Assembly (NCBI RefSeq): GCF_009742825.1
Contig: NZ_WPCE01000002.1
Location: forward strand, 17,750 to 81,749
Source of the DNA: Halorubrum sp. CBA1125
GTDB taxonomy: Archaea > Halobacteriota > Halobacteria > Halobacteriales > Haloferacaceae
Direction: 5' to 3'
Length of the DNA: 64,000 nucleotides
The notes under the pieces: generated by a model
What the model saw: only the letters and a program-made list of their open reading frames with translations
Databases searched by the model: none
Told to the model about the DNA's origin: nothing
Program-made: the position numbers and the translations under genes
Part shown: in pieces, positions 46,612 to 58,300 of the stretch
Numbering within the stretch: position 1 is the first letter of the stretch
How the letters are laid out: each line of letters starts with the position of its first letter

Positions 46612-46784
46612 TTGGTAGTGTGAATTCTGACCGGGGACTACACTGGTCTGATAACATTTCCCGGAACAACAGGTTGTTCTGGTTGAATAGAATGTAGATG
46701 ATGAGATACAGTTCAAATTGGAGCCGAACCACCGATTGCGGAGCTACAGAACCCTGACTTGTGAAAAACACCTCTCCTTGGGAG

Positions 46785-49700
46785 TCAGAGATCGATTGAT
46801 TCGTCGCTATCCTGAACGTAGATGACTAATCCGTCGTGGCCATAGCCTTGGTTCCGGAAGCTATTGACTAATTCAGGGAGTCCGTCAAGCTCCCTGGTCA
46901 GGTCCACAGCTTGTCGTCCGGATTGAACACCTAACAGCCGCCACGAGCCCTGATACAGGGTTTGCTCTGTATCGTCGGTCTCAGATGAGTGCAAGACTTT
47001 GCGATAGACCCGGAGCTGGTTTTGGGTCAAATGTACCTTGTAAGGACCTTCATCGCCCAAGCTCTTGATTTCGTATCGAACGGGCTCGATCTCGCCACCG
47101 GTGCGTTCCAGCCCGAGCATATCGTACCCTGCACCATCCCACACGCTTGAGATGTGGAGACCGGATTCGAGGGCTTCATCGCTACCTGTTTCGTGCCATT
47201 CTCGAAGGCCGCGTTCCAGATTTTCTGCAGTCCGGCCCGAGGATGGAATCACCGATAGAAGGCTCTCCAGAGCCTCATCAAACTCTCCTCGTGCCTTCGC
47301 ATCTTCGAGAAGTTCTACAGTCTGCTTGGTAATCCACGATGCGGCCGCTCGCTCGGCATCGTCACCAACTGCTTTCGTATTCTTCCATTCAGATTCGAGG
47401 TCTTCGATCTCTACGATTCCGTTTTCAGTTTCGTTCGGATCACCTTCGGACAACCTTGGTCGACCCCAGCCGAGATCCTCTGTGGTTGCCACGTTCTCGA
47501 CGGGTTCGTACCGCGGTGAGAACTCAATTAGCCGATCTTCGAGTTCTTCGTAAGCTGGTATCGCCGCTTCAGGGAGTGATCCGCCGAATGGATTCCCTCG
47601 TAGCCATTCGATGACGGCCCGTGTGGGGTCGAAGGCGACTCGTCGAGACGCATCTTCAGTGATGTATTCCTGCAAGCGAGCTTCGAGTTCATCGTCAGAG
47701 AACGCTACCTCGATGTGCTCCTCTATGAGGTGCTCCAAGAACGGAATAAGTTGTTCCCACTTCGTGAACCACGCGTCCCATTTCGCTCGGTGTGTCTGTT
47801 CACAGGAGAACTGTGGCCGGAACGGCTCCTGAGCGTCTGTCAAGTCTATCGATCGTAACGCAGCATTCACATCAGCAGCGGTAAAGGACCATGAAACCGC
47901 GGTCACATCCACATCATCAGGGTCGACATGAGAGAGTCGGTTCCACGAGTCACGAACCCGAATATCGAGTTCAGATAGCGCCGTCCGCACCCGGCGACGT
48001 AGCTCCTCGTGTTCTTCATCATCGAGTTGGCGGAGATGTCGCTCGTAGGCATCAACCAAGGAGATTGCGTCGCGTTTCTCCAAGAGTCGTTCGACACGGC
48101 TGACATCATCTGACTCGTAGCCGCTGAGGGCCTGACCGAAGAGTGGGCCGACGCCAGTAGCGGAATCCTCAAGCAGCAGTTTAGCTAACGGCTCACCGAA
48201 TTCATCAAGCGGTGGTGAACCTGTGGTTCCGTCTGGCGTATCAAAGATAATCGTCGGTGGGTCCGGTTGCAGATAGAGCGCGTGATTGTGAGTGTTCTTG
48301 TACCGCGTTGCAGTCAGTGACTCTTCCCCGCCGAGAGTTGCTTGGAATTCGATCCATGCGTTCTCAACGTAGCGAATCGTGCTGCTTCGCCATCGATCAG
48401 CCGCCGTCGCCGGGTCAATATCAACTTGGTTTGTCGTACTGGCGAGGGCAAGCAGATGCGCGATGATTGGTCGAAGTTGCTCTTCGAGGTTCTGAACGAC
48501 TTCCACTTCTTCGCTGCCCCGGTGGGCTGGGTACACCTGACGTGAAATATCAATCTCGCGTGCGGCCAGTGGCTCATATCCTCGAAGAGTCTCAGTCCCG
48601 ATCGTCGCTGCAGCCAGCGGCACCGCTGGGAAGAACCGGCGCATTTGATCTCGGGTGGTGTTTGTCGTTGGAATCCACACATCTTCGTCCGGTTCATACC
48701 ACGCTAATCCTCGTTCAGCGAGCGCTCGTGGTTCGTCGACGGGTCGATACCCGAGGATGGGGATCTCTCGGTCGTCCGCTTCAGGATCGTGTTCCCGACT
48801 GATCGTGTTGAGAAGACGGTCAAATAACCGAGTCAAGGCCTGCCGTGCACGTGGATTCTCTTCGATCTCGTCTAACCGATCCGCTGTTAGTGAATGTACC
48901 TGAGTCAGTAGTCTGAAAGCTGGTTCTGCAGCGTCTCGTCCGAGACTATCCATATCGGTCCCGCTGACCGAATCAAGGGCGATCAACAACTCCTGTGAGA
49001 GTGGAGCTTCCTTCGACACACTCCAGAGTACGGACGGGAACTGGCGCTGCTGACGGGAGACAAGCGTGATCTCTGCCGGAGAAATCCGATCTGGTGGTTC
49101 TTCAACGAGGAGCGGTGGTTCTGCTTCCCCTTCAGCGTCACCGACTGGGAACCAGGCTTGATTCCGGAGTGCCGGAAGGATCTCGATTGGCCGCCGCCCT
49201 TGCTTTTCCTCGTCTAATTCATTCCGTTCAGCTTCAATGATGTCTGCAAGCCACGAGTCCCAAGCTGCATCAAGCGATGTTAGCCACGCAGCCGGATCAA
49301 CCGAGTCTGAAGTCGCAGGTTCTGTTCCGAGACGGAGTGGGTTCCACTCCGTCCCTGCCGCAACTAACACCGGGGGTGCGTCGCGGGGCGCAACCGTTCC
49401 GTCCTCACCCCCTTCGACTAACGTGAGTCGAACCTCATCGTCTGGATCGGGCGGTTCCGGCGTTACTCCAATGAACGCGAGGAATGAATCCAGATCCGCA
49501 TTTTCGGGGAGTGAGGGGAGTTTTTCGACGGCAACCCGATCTCGTGTGAGTTGACGTGCTGGTTCCCACTGTCCATCTATTGTCGGGAGAAACAGCGTTG
49601 CGATCGCACGGCCAGCAGATCGAGCATTATCGCTATAGACATCGTCTCTAATTGCTCGCCATCCGGGACCATACGTATCCGTTTCTGCCGGGGGAGCTGC

Positions 49701-51719
49701 ACTGCCTTGCGAGTTGAGGGCGAAGAGATCCATCGTGAACTGAATCAGTTCAGACTGTAATCGCTCCGCACGGTCCGGATCAGCATCTAATGGCTTGTAC
49801 TCCCAGTCAGTCAGAGCGTTCGGGAGTTGCCGGAGCTCTGCGAGGACATCCCACCGATTGAATTGATTCGCTCCAAGGGGGTGTGGTGGCTCTCGATCGA
49901 AACCGGACTGGAACTCGTATGAAGTCACAGCACGCCCGGCCTCACGGAGCGCAAGCGGGAGATCAAGCTGTGTTGTCTCTGACCGACGGATGAAAAGCCG
50001 ATGCGTGTGTCGATCAGTCTGAATCTGCCCGCCAGCTGTCCCTCGTTCGGGAAGCTGTACAGCGGGCGTGTCGCTCGTCCGGTCTTCATCTCGCGTCGCG
50101 GTGATGGGTGCAACACGAGTGCCCGCATCTCGTATCGCGTCACACATCGCTATCGCGCGCCGCCGCCAGGTTTTCGTTCTGCGAGAGGATTTACACGTCC
50201 GGTCAAGCCAGTTACCTGCCGCTTTCCAGAAATCATCATACGTTGAAAGTGGCCACTGGTCTTGCTGCTCGAAAAATGCATCAGCCAGTGCCGCCCACTG
50301 TCGATACCGATCCGGTTCCTTTACTCCAGCATCGGAAAACAGTAGATCCTCTATGTGGTCGACGACGATCTTGGCGGCGTCTGAACTCCGTGACCCTGGG
50401 TCGAGGAACTGCCAAAAATCATCCCGAGGCGTCCCACCCGAAGTGATCTGTGGGACAGTAGTAACTGCTTCAGGGTCGATCCACGTGTACTCGAAGTCAT
50501 CATCCGGAATACCGAGATGATTGAAGATTGCGTGGAGATGCAGTTCCGCGGCTGCTCTAAGTAGGGCTCTGTTGTATCGACCAATCGTCTCGTCATCAAG
50601 CCGAAGGGCTGTTCTATCCGTTCGTAACTGGAAATCACCCTGGAGATCGATACCGAAGGGAGTCTCGATCAGCGTGGGCAGGTAACCGTACAGTCCGGGT
50701 ATTGAGTCATCCGAGCCGGCTTCCAGTCGTGGCCAAGCGATGGCTGCACCGGGCGTGGAAACATCGTGTTCAGCCTCTTCAGCGAGCGATCGCAGTTCTG
50801 AGGATGCCCAGTAAACGATCGACCGTTTCGCTTCCTCGGGGTTCGTCGATGGCCAAGTAGATTTCTGGAATCTGTTCCCCCACGCATCGAAGGAGACGGT
50901 CAGTTTCCGGCGGTCATCGAATAGCCCGATGAAGTTGAGATGGCGTTGTTGAAACGTTTCAACGGACTCACGTAGCTCATCCTCTTTCCCAGGGGTAATC
51001 GGGACTACCACGACCGTGCTAAAGTCGGAAACATCGTCGGGTGTCGGTGGCTTATCGGCGCATAACGGGAGTGGGAAATGGAAGCTCGCCCGTTGTTCGT
51101 CGTTGTCCAAAGGGCTCTCCGGCGAATCAAGGAACTCGGCGTGGCCCCTCTGTACCTCTGGGAATTCGAGTCGCTGCTGCCACGTGTCGTGAGCCAGTGG
51201 AAGATGCATCTCCATCCCCCACCACCCAGGACTTTCAGAGAATCGACTCCAGACACGGGCGAAATCCCCTAGCCAGAAGACGGACCGGAATCCGACGCCT
51301 TTGTTCCCAACGCTCTCTTCAGGACGCTTATTCGATACGTGTAGCGTACAGAGGGCATTGAAGTCCGGCCGACGCTGTCCTTGAACCTCAGGGGGATTCG
51401 AATAGTCGTATTCCGGATCTACTCGGATCGGTGCTCCGTCATTCGCAACAATAAGTGCCTGGTCAGTTGGCCCCCAATCGACATTTCGAATTTCGACCGC
51501 GACGTTGGATTCAGCTCGGTCAAGTGCATTCTGTAAGAGTTCAAAAAGGACACGAGCAGTATACTGCCGTCGAATCGATTCCTCGGCCTGCAGATCTCGG
51601 TATGCATCGTTCCCGCTCATACCGGCTGAGTTCTTGTAATGCCGTTTGAAGACTGCCTGAAGATCGCTCGGCTCGGGAACGTATCCCGGTTCCGGGTGAT
51701 TAGCGTACTGTTCACTCAT
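46785..51719 (-). CDS. Giant HSP90/sacsin-type ATPase with C-terminal DUF3883
   Basis: The protein has 1644 residues. The N-terminal GHKL ATPase (about 40-230) shows RVLFELLQNALDRA (N box), ALIVANDGAPI (G1) and SVGNKGVGFRSVFWLG (G2), as in sacsin-like proteins. A very long middle follows without recognised motifs. The C-terminal DUF3883 (about 1490-1625) contains AASWITKQTVELLED, GAGYDMLGLERTGGEIEP and VRYEIKSLG, giving a PD-(D/E)xK-like Asp, Glu-x-Lys set. HSP90-type ATPase plus nuclease-like domain proteins are recurrent in prokaryotic defence islands. The gene stands alone and is intact. Confidence 0.8.
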   Translation of the reverse strand: MSEQYANHPEPGYVPEPSDLQAVFKRHYKNSAGMSGNDAYRDLQAEESIRRQYTARVLFELLQNALDRAESNVAVEIRNVDWGPTDQALIVANDGAPIRVDPEYDYSNPPEVQGQRRPDFNALCTLHVSNKRPEESVGNKGVGFRSVFWLGDFARVWSRFSESPGWWGMEMHLPLAHDTWQQRLEFPEVQRGHAEFLDSPESPLDNDEQRASFHFPLPLCADKPPTPDDVSDFSTVVVVPITPGKEDELRESVETFQQRHLNFIGLFDDRRKLTVSFDAWGNRFQKSTWPSTNPEEAKRSIVYWASSELRSLAEEAEHDVSTPGAAIAWPRLEAGSDDSIPGLYGYLPTLIETPFGIDLQGDFQLRTDRTALRLDDETIGRYNRALLRAAAELHLHAIFNHLGIPDDDFEYTWIDPEAVTTVPQITSGGTPRDDFWQFLDPGSRSSDAAKIVVDHIEDLLFSDAGVKEPDRYRQWAALADAFFEQQDQWPLSTYDDFWKAAGNWLDRTCKSSRRTKTWRRRAIAMCDAIRDAGTRVAPITATRDEDRTSDTPAVQLPERGTAGGQIQTDRHTHRLFIRRSETTQLDLPLALREAGRAVTSYEFQSGFDREPPHPLGANQFNRWDVLAELRQLPNALTDWEYKPLDADPDRAERLQSELIQFTMDLFALNSQGSAAPPAETDTYGPGWRAIRDDVYSDNARSAGRAIATLFLPTIDGQWEPARQLTRDRVAVEKLPSLPENADLDSFLAFIGVTPEPPDPDDEVRLTLVEGGEDGTVAPRDAPPVLVAAGTEWNPLRLGTEPATSDSVDPAAWLTSLDAAWDSWLADIIEAERNELDEEKQGRRPIEILPALRNQAWFPVGDAEGEAEPPLLVEEPPDRISPAEITLVSRQQRQFPSVLWSVSKEAPLSQELLIALDSVSGTDMDSLGRDAAEPAFRLLTQVHSLTADRLDEIEENPRARQALTRLFDRLLNTISREHDPEADDREIPILGYRPVDEPRALAERGLAWYEPDEDVWIPTTNTTRDQMRRFFPAVPLAAATIGTETLRGYEPLAAREIDISRQVYPAHRGSEEVEVVQNLEEQLRPIIAHLLALASTTNQVDIDPATAADRWRSSTIRYVENAWIEFQATLGGEESLTATRYKNTHNHALYLQPDPPTIIFDTPDGTTGSPPLDEFGEPLAKLLLEDSATGVGPLFGQALSGYESDDVSRVERLLEKRDAISLVDAYERHLRQLDDEEHEELRRRVRTALSELDIRVRDSWNRLSHVDPDDVDVTAVSWSFTAADVNAALRSIDLTDAQEPFRPQFSCEQTHRAKWDAWFTKWEQLIPFLEHLIEEHIEVAFSDDELEARLQEYITEDASRRVAFDPTRAVIEWLRGNPFGGSLPEAAIPAYEELEDRLIEFSPRYEPVENVATTEDLGWGRPRLSEGDPNETENGIVEIEDLESEWKNTKAVGDDAERAAASWITKQTVELLEDAKARGEFDEALESLLSVIPSSGRTAENLERGLREWHETGSDEALESGLHISSVWDGAGYDMLGLERTGGEIEPVRYEIKSLGDEGPYKVHLTQNQLRVYRKVLHSSETDDTEQTLYQGSWRLLGVQSGRQAVDLTRELDGLPELVNSFRNQGYGHDGLVIYVQDSDESIDL

Positions 51720-51930
51720 CCGTCATAGCACCTTGAAAACGAGAAGAGACAACAGCCATAGCAAGTAAGTGAGATGCAGACAGTATGAAAGTTCGGCTAA
51801 AACATCTCGTGGTGTTCGGTAAGAGGAATTTGCTTTCCTGAATCCTTACTAACGGATACAGACGGGTGCTGATACAGCAGGATGATTCAGCACCGGTACA
51901 TTTTCGTTAGTCGTTGTCAAGATAGTCGAT

Positions 51931-52170
51931 ATGGCGACACTACTTGCTGAAGTTCAGACACAACAAGGAAAAGACGTTGCGAAGGTCTATCGAACCCCCA
52001 ACGAGGACCATGAATACGAGATTAGAACGAGTGGAACTCCTTCAGAAACGGATCGAATTCACGGTGGTATGGCGAAAACAAGAGAGTCTATAAGGAGTAA
52101 TACGAGCGAATTTCTCAAATCAATAAACCATCCTGACTCTGGCAGCAATTTTCGTGTACAGATGGTGTGA
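51931..52170 (+). CDS. Small hypothetical protein
   Basis: The protein has 79 residues (MATLLAEVQTQQGKDVAKVYR), with an N-terminal beta hairpin and a C-terminal helix (AKTRESIRSNTSEFLKSI). Basic and polar. No family recognised. It lies alone between the giant ATPase and the AddAB-like operon; the following 259 bp show no clear feature apart from the next gene's promoter region. Confidence 0.45.
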   Translation: MATLLAEVQTQQGKDVAKVYRTPNEDHEYEIRTSGTPSETDRIHGGMAKTRESIRSNTSEFLKSINHPDSGSNFRVQMV

Positions 52171-52429
52171 TTAGCTTAGGTAATTGATGCGCACTGTATC
52201 CAGCACTGTCGTCCTCTCTATCATCGATTGAGTGCATCAACAAGCTGGTGGTGTCAGAGACGCACCACAGTTCACAGCTTGGGGAGTTTTTACAGCCCTT
52301 CGGTTTGGAAGTGGTAACTAATCATAGAATTGGGACGAGGAATCCAGTATCAGCAGCGGGATACAGAAGCCCCCTTGATAGCGGCGGTGTCTGGCTCTGG
52401 ATTCTACGACTCCTATGTAGATAACGAAT

Positions 52430-54490
52430 ATGACAGCCAACTCATCTCCACGGGAGTTTGACGGCACTCTGGTCTCCACGCCGTTCGGTGCTGGAAACGT
52501 CCGACGAACGACGCAGAATGAATACGAGAAACTCCTCGATAAGTACGATTCCGAGGGTGTACTCGTTCTCACAGGTGCGCCGACGAGTACGGACTCGTTC
52601 CGTGACACGTTGGACGAGGTGCTTCCTGGTGCGGCGACCCCGTACGTGACATCGCCTGTCGTGCACGCAACGGATGTCCTCAATCAGACAGACGAACGAG
52701 TGATTCTTTCGGACGCGTTGCGGCGTGAACTCCTGCATCGATTCCTCGATGGTTACGAATGGGAGACAGAATACCTACGGCGGGCGTCGGAACAATCCTC
52801 GTTCATCGAAGACGTAGATCGAGTGATGGGCACGATTTCGTGGCAGGACATTTCTCCCAGTGAGACGCCTGAACTCCGGGAAATTACCACGGCACTTGAT
52901 GCGTTTCACAATTGGCTTGCTGAACACGATCACATAGAGCGGGGGCAACTCATATCAGAAGCTCTCGCTGTCCTCACGGGCGATGACTACGACGACATCG
53001 TCGATATTGACGCGGTGCTTGCAGTCGAATTTGAGGAATTCTTCCCGCTCGACCGGGCATATCTTGACGCGCTCACAGCGGACTGTGAGCTTGTCTGTAT
53101 CGCTGAGGATGACGCAAGTGTCCGCAGAACCTGGGTGGAGACAGGTCCAGTCACGGACTATGTCTCGTTCAGTGAATCTCGGCGCGCGTCCGGTGTCCAG
53201 CCATCAACTCGCCCGGCCGCCACGGCTGCGTACTTCGCGGAAGAAACTGTCGTGAACGACCCGGATGCCGGATCAGTCTCCGTGCTCGCTGCGGACTCCA
53301 GTGGCGACCAACTTGCTGCGATTGCGAACGAGATTGAAGAGCTCGTCGAGCAAGAGGGCTGGAACTACGCCGACATCGCGGTCGCTACCAAACAAAGCGG
53401 GAGTACCGTTACAGACACCATCGAATCGTTCGAACGTAGTGGAATCCCAACAGAGTCGGCTACTATTACTGGATTGGGCGACGATCCCGCGATTAGGGAG
53501 CTGCTTGCTGTTACTCGCCACTTGGCCGCTGACGAGGACGATGACGTACCTGATCACGGACCAGCACTCGATACGGATCGCTTAGCTCGTGTTGGCGAGA
53601 TGGATCAGTTGGAAGACGCGGTACGGTGGTGGGCAACTGATTCCGGGCTGAAAGAACGAATCGCGGAGCGAGCGACACCGCTCGATGCGCGGTCACAGTT
53701 CGGAAACGTTCGCCGTGCGTTTCGAATGGCTGCGTTCCTGGATGATACTGCGTTCCTCGGTTCGACGTGGGACTCCTACGAAGAGATGCTGGAACGGGCC
53801 CACGAGTACGCGTCCCAGCAGAATCAGACCAGCGCAACAGATCTCGATGGCGGCGTCAGAGTCGACCACTTGCAAGCGATCAAGAACACCACGTTCAAGG
53901 CGGTGTTCCTGATTAACCTCACCGACAGTGAGTACCCTGGTGACCCCTTCCTCACCCGGCTGTTTCCAACCGAGCGCGTTGCGTCAATGCCAGACTACCC
54001 GGGCGTAACGGATCTCAGCGACACGGATGTTGACCAGACCTTCCCGACGGACTCGACAGCGTCGAGCAGGCCGTTCGTACGGTACCACGCGGAGCACGCA
54101 CGGCGATGCTTGGCGGTAGGTGCTGGAGTGGCAACAGAGCGCTTGTACTGTTGTCTCTACGAGTACGAAGATACTGCTCTCGAAGAGCGTGCTCAGGCGT
54201 CGCGGTTCCTGACGGCAGCGTATGCAGATCTCCCCTGGGTGACGGACGCCGCGGATCCGCAGATCACGAGCGAGCAAGCAGCTGAAGAGTTCTTGCTGTC
54301 ACGGGTTGATAACGCACTCGCGGATGTTCGCCGCGCGAACAGCCAAGACGTGACAATCTCACTCGACGAGGTTGAAGCGGAACTCGGTGAGATTCAAGAG
54401 TTGCTTGACAAAAGCGGGATGCGAGGCGAAGAACTGCGGAAAGCGTTGCGGGCCCGTGTCGAGTTCGCTAATGGAGAGGTGCGGCGATGA
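52430..54490 (+). CDS. AddB-like (inactivated helicase) subunit
   Basis: The protein has 686 residues. The layout is that of UvrD/RecB-family helicases, but the P-loop is degenerate (LVLTGAPTSTDSFRDTL, no Gly-Lys) and the Walker B place reads VLAVEFEEFFPLDRAYL. Motif-like parts remain (YADIAVATKQSGSTVTDTI, IPTESATITGLGDDPAIREL, VRVDHLQAIKNTTFKAVFLI). A recognition or scanning role like that of AddB follows. Its stop overlaps the ATG of the nuclease gene by 4 nt, so the three genes form one operon for processing of DNA ends. Confidence 0.68.
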   Translation: MTANSSPREFDGTLVSTPFGAGNVRRTTQNEYEKLLDKYDSEGVLVLTGAPTSTDSFRDTLDEVLPGAATPYVTSPVVHATDVLNQTDERVILSDALRRELLHRFLDGYEWETEYLRRASEQSSFIEDVDRVMGTISWQDISPSETPELREITTALDAFHNWLAEHDHIERGQLISEALAVLTGDDYDDIVDIDAVLAVEFEEFFPLDRAYLDALTADCELVCIAEDDASVRRTWVETGPVTDYVSFSESRRASGVQPSTRPAATAAYFAEETVVNDPDAGSVSVLAADSSGDQLAAIANEIEELVEQEGWNYADIAVATKQSGSTVTDTIESFERSGIPTESATITGLGDDPAIRELLAVTRHLAADEDDDVPDHGPALDTDRLARVGEMDQLEDAVRWWATDSGLKERIAERATPLDARSQFGNVRRAFRMAAFLDDTAFLGSTWDSYEEMLERAHEYASQQNQTSATDLDGGVRVDHLQAIKNTTFKAVFLINLTDSEYPGDPFLTRLFPTERVASMPDYPGVTDLSDTDVDQTFPTDSTASSRPFVRYHAEHARRCLAVGAGVATERLYCCLYEYEDTALEERAQASRFLTAAYADLPWVTDAADPQITSEQAAEEFLLSRVDNALADVRRANSQDVTISLDEVEAELGEIQELLDKSGMRGEELRKALRARVEFANGEVRR

Positions 54491-55392
54491 GCGACAATTC
54501 GCTTTCGCCGTCTCGTTTGGCGACGTACGCAGCGTGTCCGCGACAATACGAGTACAGCTACCCGCAGGACATCAACACGCCAGATCGAACCGAGCTTTAT
54601 CTCAACCAGGGAAAGATCTACCACGAAACTATCGAGACCGTGTGTGATGCGACGGAGCGTGATGATGATCCCGAGATGATTCACACCCGGGCAATGCGTA
54701 TCTTCGACGAGAAGTGGGACGAACACAGTAACCCGGACGATTACGAATCAGTTGCGCACCGCGAGTACCAGCGAGCCGAGAATCAGGCTGCTATCGATGC
54801 GTTCTTCGATCCGGATGGTGGCGATGGGATAGACCACGCACGTCGCTCAGTCGCAACAGAGTGCTGGGTAGAGTGTGAACGCGATGGGAGAGGGCTTCAC
54901 GGGAAGGCTGATAACGTCATTCGAACCGATGATGGTCTCCACATCATCGATTACAAGCGAAATACACGCGGGGTGATTTCCTCAGGAACAGCAGAGTATT
55001 TGGCTGAACATCTTGACGGCGACGCACACGAACCGAAGCGTGTTCGGAACGCCTTCCAGACGGCGACGTACATTGAGGGCGTGAAGAACGAACCGTTCTA
55101 CGAGGACGAGATGGAAGTGCGGTTCAGTTTCTACGGAGTACTCAACAGCACATCATTCGAGAGCACCCCTTCAGGATACAACGTGTCCGTACGTGGGTAT
55201 CCACGCGAAACAACTGAGATCTACGAGGAGTACCACGAGACGATCTGGGCACTCATTCGGGCTGCACACGACGGCATCACGAGCGAGACGTACGACCCGG
55301 AACCGTTCACCATCATCAGCGAGGAAGCATGCCCGGATTGCGAGTACCGGGAAATGTGTCCTGACCGGCTCTCCACAGAGGTGAAACGATGA
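54487..55392 (+). CDS. RecB/Cas4-like PD-(D/E)xK nuclease
   Basis: The protein has 301 residues. It begins LSPSRLATYAACPRQYEYSY, typical of RecB-type nucleases. GLHGKADNVIRTDDGLHIIDYKRN contains the catalytic Asp and the Asp-x-Lys motif. The C-terminus has EEACPDCEYREMCPDRL, which together with the early Cys forms a four-cysteine iron-sulfur cluster, as in Cas4 and AddB. It overlaps both neighbours (ATGA), and would be the detached nuclease domain of the AddB-like subunit. Confidence 0.85.
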   Translation: MSDNSLSPSRLATYAACPRQYEYSYPQDINTPDRTELYLNQGKIYHETIETVCDATERDDDPEMIHTRAMRIFDEKWDEHSNPDDYESVAHREYQRAENQAAIDAFFDPDGGDGIDHARRSVATECWVECERDGRGLHGKADNVIRTDDGLHIIDYKRNTRGVISSGTAEYLAEHLDGDAHEPKRVRNAFQTATYIEGVKNEPFYEDEMEVRFSFYGVLNSTSFESTPSGYNVSVRGYPRETTEIYEEYHETIWALIRAAHDGITSETYDPEPFTIISEEACPDCEYREMCPDRLSTEVKR

Positions 55393-58300
55393 GCGGTGAC
55401 GAGACCGAGCACCCATCCTGGTTCCCCGTCCCAGAAGATGAGTTGTCACCGGAACCACAGCAGGGAGAAATCATCGACGCAGATGAGTATCCGATGCGGG
55501 TGCTCGCCGGGGCAGGGACGGGGAAGACGTTCACGATGGTGCGGAAGATTGAGTACCTCATCGACGAGAAGGACGTATCTCCGGATCGAATTCTCGCGTT
55601 GACGTTCACGAACAACGCCGCCGATTCCATGCGGGAGAAGCTCAACGCGAAGCTCGGCACCGCTGGGTACGACATCGACGCGTATACGTACCACTCGATC
55701 TGCAACGAAATTCTCTCAGACTACGCCTACACCGCAGGGCTCGACCCGGACTTCGACATCGCTACTGACGCCGAAAAGTACGCCATCGTGCTGGATGTCC
55801 TCGACGAGATCGAGTACCGATCGGTCAAACCCAACGTGTACGGGGGCGACGGATACGCGTCAGGCGCTGCCTCGAAGCTCCTCGACTTCATCGGCTCGAT
55901 GAAGCGTAACGGCGTCGCACCCGAGGGGATTGATGCATTCCTCGGATCGGCCGAACGCGTATATGAACTGGCCGACCTACCAGAACGAATCGAAACCATC
56001 GCTAGCGACCACCTCGGCGGCCGCTCCGTATCAAACGTCTTGACTGCACTTCCCGATGCACGTGAGGACATCGTTGAGGAACGCGACGCGTTAGGAACGG
56101 ACGGCATCGAAGCCAGTATCCGTGACTTCCTTGACCGACTCGTTGCTCTCTGTGATGCACTCGAAACGACTTTTGAAGGACACGAAGCCGGTGAGCGTGA
56201 ACTTCCCGAGAACGCGTACAAGCTCCCGAAATACCTGCTCGGCGGGTACAGTAGCGCACCGAAAGGCATCCCGAACGATCTTAACCTCGAACTCACAGAT
56301 CATCTCGATTCATTCCTCTCCGACTGTTTCACCGCTCGTGATCTGACTGCAGGATATGCCGCATACGAGCGTGTACTCGACGAGCGCAACTTCATCGACT
56401 TCAACGGATTGGTCGTGAAAACGGCAGAGCTGATGGACTCTCCCGTCGGTGAGGAAATTGCTGACCGGTGGGACTACGTGTTCTGTGACGAATTCCAAGA
56501 CACCGACCGCCTACAGTTCGATCTCGTCACATCACTGGTCACGGATGACAACCTGTTCGTCGTCGGTGATGACGACCAAGCGATCTACGAGTGGCGCGGT
56601 GCACACGTCGCCAACATCACCGACGAACTCGACAAGGTGTTCGCAGCGCTTACGGACAAACCGCTAGAGGAGAACTTCCGCTCACGGCAACCAATCCTTG
56701 ATTTGGCGAATGAAGCGATCACGAAACTCGATCACCGTGAGCAGCACAAGACACTCACTCGGGTCAACGAACCAGACTACGACGGTGATACCGTCGCTAC
56801 CGTCAAGCTCCCTGATGAAGAAGACGATGGAGACGGGGCAACGCAGCTTCGAACCGTCGTCCAGAACCTGTTAGCCGGCACAGCGGACAATCTCGCCGAC
56901 GCATACGACCCAGGAGACATTGCACTCTTGGTTCGGAAAAACGACCACGCAACGCCAATTATTGAGGAATTCGAAGACGCCGGGATCCCGTACCAGGTCG
57001 CTGGAGATCTTGCCACAGAATCAATCGGTGTCGGCACCGTAACGGCCTACCTCAAAGCGCTCGCTCGACCGGAAGATGAGGTGAGTTGGAATCGCGTCTT
57101 ACTGATGCGGTATCGACTCTGCGATGCGGATCTCCGTACTCTCAACGAGGGTGACGAGCCACTCATAGACGCTCTCCGCAAAACCCCACTAGACGAATTT
57201 GATGAACCGGGCCGCGTCGCAGAAGCCCGCGAGCATGTCATAGATCTCCTCAACATTCGAGACTCTGCATCGCTCAGCCACCTGTACCGCGAACTCAAAG
57301 ACCGCACAAACATCGAGTGGTATCTCAGCGAGCAGGAGCGCCGCGACCTCGGACAACTCAACGAGATCATCGAACAATACGGTGACAGTGCCGTCCAGCC
57401 CCCACTCACCCCGGAATTCATCGACTCACTCGAACACTATGACTCGCTGTTCGATGAGAGCGGCTCCACACCGACAAGTCAGCCGGATATTGCTGATGAC
57501 GCAGTCAACGTGATGACCATCCACAAGAGCAAGGGCCTAGATTTCCCGGTTGTACTTATTCCGCAAGTCACAGCCGATGAGTGGGGGCCGAGTTCACGGA
57601 CATACGATGCGCTCGAAACGGGCATATCCGACGGTCCGGATGCAGCGTTTGCCGAGGACTACGTCGCGCGTGACGCCCGCGAAACCAGACGCGTGTTCCA
57701 CGTCGGAATCACACGAGCAGAGGATATTCTCGTCCTGCAGGGTCGCCGTGACGCGGATGACGAGGGCGACGACGAGCCACATCCGGTTCCAGAGATCGTT
57801 GACGAACTGATTCCAGCCTGCATTCCATGGCAACCCCAAGGTGGTCAGCTTTCGATCTGGAGCGATGTACAGGAGTGCTTACCGGATGAAGCGGTGGACT
57901 GGACCGACACACTGGCATCAGAAAACGTCGGAGAGGTAGGCGGGACGGTCACCCACGATGGGGATTTACTCCCAGTAGAGACGGCACGTGACCGGGTACT
58001 GGCACTCGCAACAGCTACCCTTGATAGTCGCCTTACAACAGACGGCAACCGGTCAAAGATCCACGTTGAGTCTCTAACTGGACCATCAACGCCATCACCA
58101 GCTCTCTCACACAGCTATACGTCCCTGGCGGCCTACGAGGAGTGCCCACGCAGTCACTACCTCGACTACGTTGTCAACGCGTTCTCGGATTATCAAGACG
58201 GGACAAGTAGTGCTGGAAGCGGGGTGTCCCAACGCGCGATCGGGTTGCTCTTCCACGACACCGCAGAACAGGCCGCGAACAAGAATATCCAACAACGTGA

